The notes beneath the pieces were generated by a model. That model did not search any database, had not been told where the DNA came from, and saw nothing but the letters and a program-made list of their open reading frames with translations. Source: Pseudoalteromonas sp. SMS1 (GTDB taxonomy: Bacteria; Pseudomonadota; Gammaproteobacteria; Enterobacterales; Alteromonadaceae). Taken from it: a stretch of 64,000 bases of DNA. How positions within the stretch are numbered: position 1 is the first letter of the stretch; every line of letters starts with the position of its first letter. The translations under genes were made by a program, and so were the position numbers. Below are positions 52,914 to 62,711 of this stretch, piece by piece. The stretch lies in NCBI RefSeq assembly GCF_021530565.1, contig NZ_JAKGBI010000003.1, forward strand, positions 62,001 through 126,000, read 5' to 3'.

Positions 52914-54347
52914 TTACAATCGTTTATTGAGTCTAAATCGGCCAGACCATAAAATGGCTGTCACCTTGCCTTGAGGGTTGGTCTCAATATTCACTTTGAC
53001 CCCAGTACTTGTAGATATTAACGTGTCTGGAGCCTCGGCAATAAACTTAAACTGTCCACCTTCAAATAGGTTATGTATTTCAAACTCATCCCCTTGTTTA
53101 ACTATACGCATTCTCTTTGAAGTGTCTTTTTCCCATGCATACTCGCCAACAAGATCTGCACGTTTGGCATTGTCCATAGCATAAGGCGTTACTTCAATAT
53201 GGGCGGACAGATCCCAGTTAAAATGCGCACTTATTGCATTTTGAAGCTGGCCAACAACTGGACGAGCAGAATCACCATTGGTCATAATAACCATGCCATC
53301 AGCTTTATCTACATAGGCATGAAACCGGTTGCTAAAGCCTGCACTTTTACCAGAGTGATGAAAGACCAATCCTTGTTTTTCATTTTTTAGCATCGGGCCA
53401 AGGCCCATGCCTCCCAAGTGTAAAGAGAGCATGTTCTCCACCAACTTGGGGGTAATCGGGCCCGTTGTTGTGCCTTTCTTCGCTTTTTGTACGGCAATGA
53501 TATATTTAGCTAAATCAAGGGGGGTTGTCCATAATCCAGCGGCCGATTGTTTGGGGTAGTTGCGCCAATCTCCCTGTATTTGATTGCCCTGAGCATCGAA
53601 TGCGGCGCTAGCCTGTTGCCATAGTGCCTTAGGTAACGGCTGTGCAAAGGTACTCTGATTCATGCTAAGAGGTTCTAAAATCGTTTTATCAACATACTCA
53701 GAGAAAGTGCGACCGGTAATATCCTCAATGAGTACGTCAAGAATAGCGTAGCCATCGGTTGAATATCGAAACTGTGATCCGGCTTTAAAATTGGCAGCCA
53801 CTTTATTGGTATTGCCTTCACCATTTAACGATGCCACATCTGAGGGAATTGGTGCGCCGCGTAGATATCCGGGAGAGGGCTGGTGCGCCAGTCCCGATGA
53901 ATGGGTGAGTAGATGTCGTAATGTGACAATACCAAATTCACTGCTTGGCATTTTCCATGATTTTAGATAGGTGTTTATGTCAGTGTCTAAGTTAACTTTG
54001 CCCTGCTCAGCAAGGTTAAGCACGGCTAATGCCGCAATAGGTTTACTGATTGAGGCGGCCTGAAATAAAGTGTCTGTGGTCACCGGGCGGCCAGTCTTTT
54101 TATTGGCTACACCATAGCCTTTAGCCCAGACTACTTCAGCGTTTTTTATCACTGCGACACTTAAACCGGGTAGGTTGAATGTTGCCATCGCAGCGTCAAC
54201 GGTGTGCGGCTTATACTGCTCTCCGGTGATACGCACTTGGGGTAAAAGCGTCGAGTGTATCTTTTCAATATCATGGGGAAGTGCGAGCACAGCGTTAGAG
54301 AAGAAAGCCATTGCGCACAGTGCCGTTGTAGAGAAAAAGTGTGTCAT
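52914..54347 (-). CDS. Serine beta-lactamase-fold hydrolase (class C/S12 type)
   Basis: 477 aa with signal peptide (MTHFFSTTALCAMAFFSNAVLA). The catalytic SxxK is SISK (99-102). The second motif (normally YxN) is YST in FRYSTDGYAIL, so the Asn is missing; the third (KTG-like) appears as HHSGKSAG. The C-terminal domain after about 370 is a separate beta barrel-like part. It belongs to the beta-lactamase/D-aminopeptidase/esterase EstB group rather than a proven resistance enzyme. Start chosen at Met for the signal peptide; a longer upstream reading frame exists but is AT-rich. Substrate unknown. Confidence 0.85.
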   Translation of the reverse strand: MTHFFSTTALCAMAFFSNAVLALPHDIEKIHSTLLPQVRITGEQYKPHTVDAAMATFNLPGLSVAVIKNAEVVWAKGYGVANKKTGRPVTTDTLFQAASISKPIAALAVLNLAEQGKVNLDTDINTYLKSWKMPSSEFGIVTLRHLLTHSSGLAHQPSPGYLRGAPIPSDVASLNGEGNTNKVAANFKAGSQFRYSTDGYAILDVLIEDITGRTFSEYVDKTILEPLSMNQSTFAQPLPKALWQQASAAFDAQGNQIQGDWRNYPKQSAAGLWTTPLDLAKYIIAVQKAKKGTTTGPITPKLVENMLSLHLGGMGLGPMLKNEKQGLVFHHSGKSAGFSNRFHAYVDKADGMVIMTNGDSARPVVGQLQNAISAHFNWDLSAHIEVTPYAMDNAKRADLVGEYAWEKDTSKRMRIVKQGDEFEIHNLFEGGQFKFIAEAPDTLISTSTGVKVNIETNPQGKVTAILWSGRFRLNKRL

Positions 54348-54912
54348 GAGAACATCCAATGTTTTTGATGATACTAAAATGCTAAGGCCAGATTTATTTA
54401 ATGATTTATTGTAACAATATGTTTTTGATGATGTTTGTAACATGGCGTTTTACGAAAAACAACTTGATTGCACATCACCATGGAGGAGCGATTAAGTTGA
54501 AATATGGGGTCTACTACGTCGCGTAATACGCGAGTATGGAGCCTTAAGATAATAACGACACAGTCAAAAAGCGAGAGATGGCCGTCAACCTGAAAAAAGC
54601 TAATAATTAAACCTTGCAATGTACCGAACAATCAAACTGTTTCCACGCTGTCATATATCTTAAAAACGCTATGCTAGAGCCCGTTCCAACTGTGTTTACT
54701 GATCTCAATTTGAGGTGAGCAAGGTAAATACAAATGTGAATTTTTTAATAAATGCGGGTTTTTCAATATTCCATACTGGCGAGTCATTTTCTTCCTGCTA
54801 CTTTTTTGTATGAAACCGCATTAATGAAATGATTATTAGTTACATCACCAAGGATCTGTCCGTTGTATCGGCAGAAGCTTGACTAAACGGACTCTTTTAC
54901 AGGCTAGGTACT
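54348..54912. other. Intergenic region between divergent genes
   Basis: 565 bp between the divergent S12 hydrolase and NHL-repeat genes. No convincing gene or repeat is seen. It includes the promoters for both. Confidence 0.45.
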
Positions 54913-56970
54913 ATGGGGATCTCATACCACAGTTATATTGGTAAGACAGTTGATCAATTACCAGCATTACCGTGCTCGACAAGTGGGCACTTATCTCTTA
55001 ACACACCGGTTGGTAGTTGTGTCGACAACTATGGCCGGATTTGGCTCGCTGATACTGCACATAACCGCATTTTGGTATTTGATGCCGCAATGGGTCAGAT
55101 ACTGGCATGTTTTGGCACTGTAGGCGCCTTGCCCGGGCAATTTAACATGCCATTTAGATTACTTGCGCACCCTGAAAAAAACAGGGTCTATGTGACAGAC
55201 ATCGGTAATTGCAGAGTGCATATACTGGAATACACCGAGCAGTTAGATATTCAATCCATTAAAGTGTTTGGTGATGAGCCTGAAGTGGCGCTAAAAGGCC
55301 CCAACGGTATCGTGATATACAATGGTAAAGTGTGTGTGGCCGATGAATTTTATGAAGGGCCTAGTAGTCAATCTCGATTGGTCATTTTTAGTGAAGAGGG
55401 CAAATTTGAACGAGCCATTGAGGAAATCATCCCAGATAACGAGGGGGATCCTGTACATTTGCTGTGGCCGCAGGGACTGAGCTTAGACAATAGTGGCAAT
55501 ATTTATATCGCAAATACGGGATTTGCGACCGTTGTGCGCTGCGATTGGCAAGGGAGAGGCATCACGTTTAAAGCGTCTGGCAAATGTTACATTGACGGGT
55601 TGGCACTTTCTCGCGGTGTGTCTGTTATTCAAAATCGAATATTAATCCCAGGTGGGGAGGCAAATGCGATTGCTGTCTATGATCTACAGGGTCAATTTAT
55701 GGGGCGTTTAGAGGGTTTTTTTGCCCCAGTTCAAGTGACCGCCGCGAGCGAACCAAACACCTTACTTATTACGGAGCCTTTTTTGGCGTCTTTGCAAAAG
55801 CACACGGTGAATTTGTCGACCCTCAAAGGGGGCAAATCACGTGCGACTAAGGTGCTAAAAGCGGTGGGAGATGAACGTGATAACCCTGGGCAACTGCACT
55901 TTGTGACATCCGTTGTGGGAGATGTGACGAATACTCAGTCAGGTTATTCAAGCAATGCCCCGATATTCGAACATTGGGTTGATCATCAACTTGCACTACA
56001 AGAGCAGCTATTTAAGGTGATGCAACCACCAGGTTTGCCCTCTTGGTTAAGTATTGCGTTGTCAGCGCAAACCGAGTGGGTGCAAAGGTGGCAGCAAACG
56101 ATGGTGCGTATTTTTTTGAATGATAAATTTGATGATCCTGAAGACTTACTCTGGATGATGGACTCAGGTAATTACCAACTACAGGCCAGTGAAGATGGGA
56201 AAAGTGACTCAGCTAGGCCTATAAGCTTACCAATGTTACCAGGATCTTTAGGGATTGCGGCGTTAACGCCTGCAAACTCGCTACCGGGTCAACTGGACCC
56301 CCAAGTGCCTCTGTTGGTGGTTAGCAACTACCTCAGTGGCATTGTCACTGTTTTACAGTACAACGATACGCTGGGAGAGATGGTGCCATACACTGTTTTT
56401 GGCGGACTGGGGACCAGTGATGAGCAACTCAATAAGCCCCAAGGAATTGCCGTTGACCCCACAAACAACGATATTTTAATTGCTGACTCAGGCAATAATC
56501 GAATTTGCCGCTGGCGCCTCTCTGAAGCTGGGAGACCATTTTTAGTCCACACATTTGGCCGATTAGGGTCTGAACATGGCGAGTTTCATACGCCTTCAGA
56601 TATTACCGTTGATGCACGAGGAACCTGCTTTATTACCGACCAAAATAACAATCGTATAGAGGTCTACGACCAATTAGGCCAGTGGGTGCGAAGTATTGGG
56701 CAAGAAGGGTATGGTACCGATAGTAGTAACTTCTTATTGCCAACCAGTATTGACCATGAAAATGGGTATTTATTCGTTTCTGATCTCGTGAATCGTGCCA
56801 TTAAAGTATTCACCTGTTCAGGCGAGTACCTGGAGTCGTTTAGTGGTTTTGGTGCAGATACAGAGCAAGGTCAACTTTGGCTGCCTTACCTGCTACACGT
56901 TAAAAATAGTAAGGTTTATTTACCAGACTGTGCACTAAACAGAGTCAATATTTATCAATTTAATATTTAA
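54913..56970 (+). CDS. NHL-repeat beta-propeller protein
   Basis: 685 aa. NHL repeats are clear in the N-terminal part (GSCVDNYGRIWLADTAHNRILVF, YVTDIGNCRVHIL, PNGIVIYNGKVCVADEF) and again at the end (PQGIAVDPTNNDILIADSGNNR, PSDITVDARGTCFITDQNNNRIEVYD, YLFVSDLVNRAIKVF). Two propellers appear to be split by a helical insert (about 330-430). There is no signal peptide. NHL propellers bind proteins or other partners; no enzyme residues are obvious. It precedes a small gene and a chemoreceptor at short distances, so it may form a module with them. Confidence 0.82.
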   Translation: MGISYHSYIGKTVDQLPALPCSTSGHLSLNTPVGSCVDNYGRIWLADTAHNRILVFDAAMGQILACFGTVGALPGQFNMPFRLLAHPEKNRVYVTDIGNCRVHILEYTEQLDIQSIKVFGDEPEVALKGPNGIVIYNGKVCVADEFYEGPSSQSRLVIFSEEGKFERAIEEIIPDNEGDPVHLLWPQGLSLDNSGNIYIANTGFATVVRCDWQGRGITFKASGKCYIDGLALSRGVSVIQNRILIPGGEANAIAVYDLQGQFMGRLEGFFAPVQVTAASEPNTLLITEPFLASLQKHTVNLSTLKGGKSRATKVLKAVGDERDNPGQLHFVTSVVGDVTNTQSGYSSNAPIFEHWVDHQLALQEQLFKVMQPPGLPSWLSIALSAQTEWVQRWQQTMVRIFLNDKFDDPEDLLWMMDSGNYQLQASEDGKSDSARPISLPMLPGSLGIAALTPANSLPGQLDPQVPLLVVSNYLSGIVTVLQYNDTLGEMVPYTVFGGLGTSDEQLNKPQGIAVDPTNNDILIADSGNNRICRWRLSEAGRPFLVHTFGRLGSEHGEFHTPSDITVDARGTCFITDQNNNRIEVYDQLGQWVRSIGQEGYGTDSSNFLLPTSIDHENGYLFVSDLVNRAIKVFTCSGEYLESFSGFGADTEQGQLWLPYLLHVKNSKVYLPDCALNRVNIYQFNI

Positions 56971-57036
56971 CAAGGACTGTGCATGGGAGGGCTTTGGAGT
57001 TAGCCACAGCGTGCACAGACGACGCCAGGGGGGGTT

Positions 57037-57282
57037 ATGGAAAGTGTATTTAAACGTGCTCAGGGAAAAAAACTGTCGCATCGTAAAACACAGCAAGAGA
57101 AGGGGGTTTGCCAAAAATCTGAAGCGGATGCTAAGCAGTTATTGCAGCAATTTCAGACGGTGATCCAACATGTTGAAAATAACACCAAGGATGAAAGCAC
57201 GTGTCGAGAAGCGTTGCGTGGTCTCTACACCAGCCATGAATCTTGTTTTTCATCTCAAAAAGTGACAGAACCGCACGAGTAG
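57037..57282 (+). CDS. Small basic/acidic hypothetical protein
   Basis: 81 aa, not recognised. Rich in Lys, Gln and Glu, helical, with two cysteines in ESTCREALR and ESCFSS and no membrane segment. A poly-G ribosome site lies 2 bases before the ATG, which is unusual. It lies 66 bp after the NHL gene and 13 bp before the chemoreceptor gene, so it is probably co-transcribed with them. Confidence 0.55.
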   Translation: MESVFKRAQGKKLSHRKTQQEKGVCQKSEADAKQLLQQFQTVIQHVENNTKDESTCREALRGLYTSHESCFSSQKVTEPHE

Positions 57283-57295
57283 CTAGGAGGCTAAT

Positions 57296-58933
57296 ATGAA
57301 CTATTCATTTCATCATGCGCCAATAAGCGCACGTGCTTGGATGATAGTGGTGCTATTTGCCATCGGGTTGTTTGCCAATTCTTTGCTCGATGCACACAAC
57401 ACCAACAAGCATATGCGAGCCAATTATGAGTATGGTGTACAGCTCATCATTGAGAGTGCGCTCGGCGTTATCAACCATTATTACGCGCAAAGTGCCAGTG
57501 GGGCACTCAGTGAAGAAGAAGCTAAACGCCTCGCGTTGGTGTCTATTTCGGCCATGCGTTTTGATAATGGGAATTATATTTTTGTTTCGGATAAGAATGG
57601 GATCCAGTTGGCATCGGGGTTAAAGCACCTGCTGGGAACTAACATTCTTCCGCTCAAAGACGGCAACGGTAAGCTATTTGTGGAGGAGCTATATGCGACA
57701 GGTAAAAGTGGCGGTGGGTTTGTGGAGTACTTATGGAAGACCTCGCCAGATGCCACAGAGCTTACGCCCAAAACCAGTTACGCTGACTATTTTCATCCGT
57801 GGGATTGGATGATTGGGACAGGGATCAACATCACGGCTTTGGAAGAAGATATTGAGCAATCTCAGATGATTTCTCTGATGAACGTGGTGATGGTCTTAGC
57901 GGTGTTATCTACCTTGGTGATTTACTTTATTAGAAGCATTACTAAGCCAATCAAAAATACGGTATCAGCGATGCGAGATTTGGCCAGCGGTGAAGGAGAT
58001 TTAACACAGCGTTTAAAAGAAGAGGGCAGTAAAGAGCTAATTGATTTAGCTCAGTATTTCAACCGCTTTGTGGGCTCGATTCAAGATATTATGCTCAGTG
58101 TCAGCGCTGCGGGCACACAGTTGTCCGACTCAGCCAATCGCCTCACTTCTTCTGTGTCAAGTGTGGATATGAACTTAAATCAACAAAGAAATGACACTGA
58201 GGAGCTCGCAGGGGCGATGAATGAGATGCTCAGCGCAGTGACCGAAGTGTCAGGGAGAACCGTTGATGCCTCCGAATTTAGTGTAAAAGCCGCCAAGCAA
58301 ACTGAACAAAGTCTTGAGATTATTGAGTGCAACATTCAAAAGTCACAGCTGTTAGCGCAAGATATTGGTGAGGCAAGCGAAGTCATTGCGCAATTGGCAT
58401 CGGATAGCCGAAATGTTGATACTGTACTGGAGGTGATCCGAGGCATCGCTGAGCAAACCAACTTGTTGGCACTGAATGCAGCCATTGAGGCCGCTCGGGC
58501 TGGAGAGGCAGGTCGAGGCTTTGCTGTGGTTGCTGATGAAGTACGTACTTTATCACTGCGCACGCAAGAATCTACCATTGAAATCCAAACCATCATTGAG
58601 AAGCTGCAAGCAGGGGCTGAGCAGGCGGTAGAGGTGATGAGCAAAGGTGCAGAAAAAGCATCTAACACGTCAGAAATATCCTCATCTGCTGGTGAAGCAT
58701 TGAATGAAATTGCGCAGGAAGTTCACGCTATTCAAGGGATGAATCAGCAGATCTCCGCAGCCACTGAACAGCAAACCATGACGGTGAATGGCATTAATCA
58801 AAATGTGGCGAACCTGAATGATGGCTCTTCGTCACTGGCGAATGAGTCAACCTTGATGGCTACGGCCAGTGAGGAGTTAAGTCAGGTCTCTGACAATATG
58901 ATGAAGATGATCAATCGGTTTAAGTTGGCTTGA
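57296..58933 (+). CDS. Methyl-accepting chemotaxis protein, Cache sensor
   Basis: 545 aa. TM1 (about 12-30), a periplasmic single-Cache domain ([34 protein letters not shown]), TM2 (about 190-212, [17 protein letters not shown]), a HAMP segment, and the cytoplasmic signalling domain. The tip is [20 protein letters not shown]. The Cache type usually senses small organic acids; the ligand here is unknown. AGGAGG lies 6 bases before the ATG. It is the last gene of the NHL-81 aa-MCP set. Confidence 0.92.
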   Translation: MNYSFHHAPISARAWMIVVLFAIGLFANSLLDAHNTNKHMRANYEYGVQLIIESALGVINHYYAQSASGALSEEEAKRLALVSISAMRFDNGNYIFVSDKNGIQLASGLKHLLGTNILPLKDGNGKLFVEELYATGKSGGGFVEYLWKTSPDATELTPKTSYADYFHPWDWMIGTGINITALEEDIEQSQMISLMNVVMVLAVLSTLVIYFIRSITKPIKNTVSAMRDLASGEGDLTQRLKEEGSKELIDLAQYFNRFVGSIQDIMLSVSAAGTQLSDSANRLTSSVSSVDMNLNQQRNDTEELAGAMNEMLSAVTEVSGRTVDASEFSVKAAKQTEQSLEIIECNIQKSQLLAQDIGEASEVIAQLASDSRNVDTVLEVIRGIAEQTNLLALNAAIEAARAGEAGRGFAVVADEVRTLSLRTQESTIEIQTIIEKLQAGAEQAVEVMSKGAEKASNTSEISSSAGEALNEIAQEVHAIQGMNQQISAATEQQTMTVNGINQNVANLNDGSSSLANESTLMATASEELSQVSDNMMKMINRFKLA

Positions 58934-59159
58934 TTTGCGTTGGCAATGTCTCGCAAAAGTACATTGAGTAACGCACGGTGCTAGCCATACTCAATGTGCT
59001 GAATACGATCGAAAAGGCTGTGCAATCACATGCTCATAATTCAGAGGAGAATAGTTCTATCGCTTTGTGTAGCTTGCATGTATTGCTGAGAGGTGACAGC
59101 AGAAGCTGAATTCAAACGACACCACTGAAATTGGGGTAACTTGTTAGCGGCTTTGTTGG

Positions 59160-59186
59160 GGTCACTTCATGATAGTTGAGGTGACC
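59160..59186. terminator. Hairpin after the chemoreceptor region
   Basis: GGTCACTTCA pairs with TTGAGGTGACC; no T-run, so termination is uncertain. It lies just before the stop of the small minus-strand gene. Confidence 0.35.
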
Positions 59187-59198
59187 TCGTTACTACAT

Positions 59199-59507
59199 TC
59201 AGTCTTCAGGCCCTTTCATGGTGAACACCAAGTGCTTGCGCATATCTTTTAAAATCACCCCTTTTTTGACCATGGCTGCGCTTAAACGTTTTTGCCATTT
59301 GAGGAGATCAGGTTTGGCAGCCTCTAATGCTTGCTCGCTTTCAAATTGAAAGCAAAGCAGCAAAGAGCTTGGAAATAAATGAAATTCCATATCAAACCAA
59401 CATTGCAACATGCCTGGTATTTCTTCGCGCGCTTGGGCTTCGAGTTTATCTGCGACGTCAAGTACAAGTGTTTGTTGTTTTTCTTGTACTTTTGAGAGTT
59501 TTTTCAT
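59199..59507 (-). CDS. Small hypothetical protein
   Basis: 102 aa, not recognised, soluble. The sequence has a helical N-terminal half (KLSKVQEKQQTLVLDVADKLEA) and an alternating hydrophobic C-terminal part (LEAAKPDLLKWQKRLSAAMVKKGVILKDMRKHLVFTMKG). GGAG stands 6 bases before the ATG at 59507, so I prefer it to an upstream TTG. It is a single gene. Confidence 0.6.
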   Translation of the reverse strand: MKKLSKVQEKQQTLVLDVADKLEAQAREEIPGMLQCWFDMEFHLFPSSLLLCFQFESEQALEAAKPDLLKWQKRLSAAMVKKGVILKDMRKHLVFTMKGPED

Positions 59508-59791
59508 GATGGGCTCCAATTCTCAGGCTTTACATCTAACCTGTTAGGTAGAGTATAACCAAGCCCGCTGCGTGCTAACAACTTGAATGACTTAGTGACA
59601 GTGCACTTTTTAATGCGTTGAATTGGTATTTTACTAGCCAATAAATCATCACTTCAATAACTCTAGAATATATCTCATTCCCAATCATTCTTTTCCATTG
59701 GGCAATAATTTATTACTGTGCACAGTAGATAAAAATTCGACTTATCTTCGTAGTTAAATTTTCTCCCTTACAATCATTTAAAGGTAAATTT

Positions 59792-61171
59792 ATGTCCTTC
59801 ATTGCAATGATGAGCCTTGCGGTGTTTGCTGCAATTCTCGTTGTTTTATTTCAATCTCAGAAAAAAGGCGCAACGCTTTCTCGGCTCGTGCTTATTGGCC
59901 TTTCTTTGGGAAGTGTATTTGGTTTTGCGTTGCAGTTTTTACTTGGAGAAGGTCATCACGCCATCGCTGAAACCTTAAACTGGACGAATGTGGTCGGCAG
60001 TGGTTACGTAAGTTTACTAAAAATGATCATTATGCCGCTGGTCTTGGTTTCTATGGTTGCCGCGGTGGTGAAACTCGATAAGTCGGGGGCTCTTGGCAAA
60101 ATTAGTGGCGTGACAATCTCAGTGCTGGTGGTGACGACTATGATTGCAGCACTGATTGGCATATTTATCACGCAGTTATTTGGGTTGAGTGCGGAAGGCT
60201 TAACGGAAGGTGCGCGTGAAATGTCACGCATTGCGGTACTGGAGTCTCGCAGTGAAACGGTAAGTGACTTGTCTATCCCGCAAATGTTGGTGAGCTTTAT
60301 TCCGACGAATATCTTCCAAGATTTAGCGTGGGAACGCTCAACGTCCATTATTGCGGTTGTGATATTTGGTATTTTAACGGGGGTTGCTGCGCGCAAAGTA
60401 ATGAACGAGCGTGAAGAATTAGAAGCGCCCATTCGTACTTTTGTTGAAACGCTTCAAGCCGTGGTCATGCGACTTGTTAAAATGGTGATTTCTCTCACAC
60501 CGTATGGTGTGGCGGCATTAATGGCAAAAGTGGTCGCAACGTCTAGTTTGGCTGATATCACGAATTTACTTGGATTTATTGTCGCATCATATTTGGCGAT
60601 ATTTTTAATGTTTGTCGTTCATGGTTTATTAGTTGGGCTCGTAGGTGTAAGTCCAAAACAGTTCTTCCAAAAAATTTGGCCAGTACTGACATTTGCGTTT
60701 ACTTCGCGCAGCAGTGCGGCAACGATTCCATTGAATGTAGATACACAAATTAACAAGCTTAACGTGCCACCTGCCATTGCAAACTTATCTGCATCATTTG
60801 GTGCAACTATTGGCCAAAATGGTTGTGCAGGTATTTATCCTGCGATGTTGGCAGTTATGGTGGCACCCAGCGTGGGCATTAATCCGATGGATATCTCTTT
60901 CATTATGTCTCTTGTTGCGATTGTGGCTATCAGTTCGTTCGGTATTGCAGGTGTGGGCGGTGGTGCGACATTTGCCGCTTTAATCGTGCTTCCAGCTATG
61001 GGCTTACCGGTGACGATCGCGGCACTTTTGATTTCAATTGAGCCTTTGATAGATATGGCGCGTACGGCACTGAATGTATCCGGGTCGATGACCGCAGGCA
61101 CAATTACTCACCGTCTTTTAGGTGACAAAGCGCAGGCTTCTGCTCCCGCAGAATCTGTTGCTCAATCTTAA
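59792..61171 (+). CDS. tcyP: L-cystine transporter TcyP
   Basis: 459-aa inner-membrane symporter of the DAACS/SLC1 family. It follows E. coli TcyP (YdjN) closely: NVVGSGYVSLLKMIIMPLVL, FTSRSSAATIPLNV, FGATIGQNGCAGIYPAMLAV, GGGATFAALIVLPAMGLP, and DMARTALNVSGSMTAGT. These helical hairpins form the substrate and sodium sites. It takes up cystine (and probably related disulphides). Single gene with AAAGG ahead of the ATG. Confidence 0.94.
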   Translation: MSFIAMMSLAVFAAILVVLFQSQKKGATLSRLVLIGLSLGSVFGFALQFLLGEGHHAIAETLNWTNVVGSGYVSLLKMIIMPLVLVSMVAAVVKLDKSGALGKISGVTISVLVVTTMIAALIGIFITQLFGLSAEGLTEGAREMSRIAVLESRSETVSDLSIPQMLVSFIPTNIFQDLAWERSTSIIAVVIFGILTGVAARKVMNEREELEAPIRTFVETLQAVVMRLVKMVISLTPYGVAALMAKVVATSSLADITNLLGFIVASYLAIFLMFVVHGLLVGLVGVSPKQFFQKIWPVLTFAFTSRSSAATIPLNVDTQINKLNVPPAIANLSASFGATIGQNGCAGIYPAMLAVMVAPSVGINPMDISFIMSLVAIVAISSFGIAGVGGGATFAALIVLPAMGLPVTIAALLISIEPLIDMARTALNVSGSMTAGTITHRLLGDKAQASAPAESVAQS

Positions 61172-61183
61172 TTATATAAACAA

Positions 61184-61205
61184 CAGGGGTCTGCATTGAC
61201 CCCTG
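61184..61205 (+). terminator. Hairpin after tcyP
   Basis: CAGGGGTC pairs with GACCCCTG across TGCATT, 13 bp after the tcyP stop. A clear T-run is missing. Confidence 0.5.
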
Positions 61206-61486
61206 AGCCTACCCCTAATAGATCTTTATTCTCCTCCCAACAATCGCGCATTGATAACTGTTTTAACCAATGATAAATGACCAGTGCATTTACTGCTTTG
61301 TGACTCAAGATGTGTGCGCAATGAAAAATGGTGTATGCTGCAAAGTTGACATCATCACTCAGCTGAAAGAAAGTGACGTAGTGGACGGGGTAGTGTCACT
61401 AAAAAGCGTAGGTTGAGTGCGAACAAGCTTAACGAAAGCACCGCAACCTATGGGTTAAAACGTGAATAAATAATAGAAAGGTAGCG
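61206..61486. other. Intergenic region
   Basis: About 280 bp between tcyP and the DUF3859 gene; no gene or repeat recognised. Confidence 0.4.
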
Positions 61487-61996
61487 ATGATTCGGCATAT
61501 ATATTTTCTAGTAGTCAGCTTATTTTGTACCGTTGCCTATGCTGCACCAGCAGCAAAGAGCGATATTGAGTCCATTGTATTCATGCACTCGTATATTGAA
61601 AAAGTGGGTGGTGAGGTTATTCACGAAGCCGCCGCAGTTAACGATGTGATCAGCATAGGTGAGCGTACAAAAACGTTAAAAGAGCGGACCTGGGTGATTC
61701 CCAATAAATTGGGAACTGGCTTTGAAATTGGTGTGGCATTTCTTTCAATTCCTCAGCAGATACAACATTTTGATTTGCGGATAACTTATCCAAAGACAAC
61801 GTTACCCTCAGGGGAAACAAGGTCACAATTAGAACGCAAAATCGATATTTCAGGGCACCAGGGGGAGTACGTTTGGGGGTTTGCATATTACTTTGACTTT
61901 CCGTATGAAACGACACCTGGCGATTGGCATATAGAGATACGTGCTAAAGGCAGCTTAATACATCACTCTAAATTTACTGTCGTGGCAGAAAACTAG
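61487..61996 (+). CDS. DUF3859 exported protein
   Basis: 169 aa with a signal peptide (MIRHIYFLVVSLFCTVAYA). The body fits DUF3859: beta-sandwich with TWVIPNKLGTGFEIGVAF, the middle LRITYPKTTLPSG, and the C-terminal GEYVWGFAYYFDFPYETTPGDWHIEI. Function is unknown; the fold suggests a periplasmic binding or stability role. AAAGG precedes the ATG. It is followed by the minus-strand cytochrome b561 gene with an intervening 71 bp. Confidence 0.82.
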   Translation: MIRHIYFLVVSLFCTVAYAAPAAKSDIESIVFMHSYIEKVGGEVIHEAAAVNDVISIGERTKTLKERTWVIPNKLGTGFEIGVAFLSIPQQIQHFDLRITYPKTTLPSGETRSQLERKIDISGHQGEYVWGFAYYFDFPYETTPGDWHIEIRAKGSLIHHSKFTVVAEN

Positions 61997-62067
61997 GCCA
62001 AACGGGTTGGGTAATGTAGGTAGGGCTGCCATGCACGCATCACTCAACCAGTGAATTTAAGCAGACA

Positions 62068-62610
62068 TCATGATCTTGGCTTTTTGGTTATAAACCAAGG
62101 TCGCATGCTATATAGCACTTTGTCCTTCAGAACAAACTTGTGTCCTAGGGCCGCGATGATGTGACCCACCACGACGATGATCAGCGATTGAATACACACG
62201 ACGTGAATTGAGCGAAAGGTATCAAAAAGCGCACTGTCGTGATGATTGTTGAGAGCAATTTGACCCAAAACTTGCACGGGCAAGTGATGAAAGTTTGCGG
62301 TGATGAAGCCTGTTAGAGGAACCAGTACCATAAGCATGTACATTGTAAGCTGAGTGAGCTTGGCTAAGGTTGTCAGTCCTGAGGGAAGTGCATGTTGTGG
62401 CTGTGGGTGCTTCAATACAAATCTTTTGCCTATTCGTATTAATATGAGGACACATAGAAGGGCGCCTATGCTTGAATGCCCTACGAGCATTATGATGCGA
62501 TCGGCATCGCTCATCTGAGGGTCGAAGCCGATAAATGCAAAACACATGAGTGTAAACAACACGGCAGATAACCAGTGCAGCAATTTATAAGACCAACTAT
62601 ACGAGTTCAT
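62068..62610 (-). CDS. Cytochrome b561
   Basis: 180-aa inner-membrane di-haem protein of the bacterial b561 (CybB/YodB) family. Four helices, with candidate haem-binding histidines in WSYKLLHWLSAV, VGHSSIGAL, SIHVVCIQS and VGHIIAALGHKF. It likely carries electrons from the quinol pool (or as a superoxide:quinone oxidoreductase) in the membrane. GGAGG lies before the ATG at 62610, which I prefer to an upstream TTG. It is divergent from the LysR gene, which may control it. Confidence 0.85.
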   Translation of the reverse strand: MNSYSWSYKLLHWLSAVLFTLMCFAFIGFDPQMSDADRIIMLVGHSSIGALLCVLILIRIGKRFVLKHPQPQHALPSGLTTLAKLTQLTMYMLMVLVPLTGFITANFHHLPVQVLGQIALNNHHDSALFDTFRSIHVVCIQSLIIVVVGHIIAALGHKFVLKDKVLYSMRPWFITKKPRS

Positions 62611-62711
62611 GGGTGCCTCCAATTAAAAACAGTAAACGGTTTCAGGTTGAGAGCTTAATTGGTATCTTTAATTAGATAATCACCCAAAATTACAAAAGAT
62701 TGTTTTTATAT

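Noticed and set aside
52914..54347. Beta-lactamase resistance gene
   Set aside because: YxN is not conserved and the general architecture fits the esterase/aminopeptidase group; resistance is not supported.
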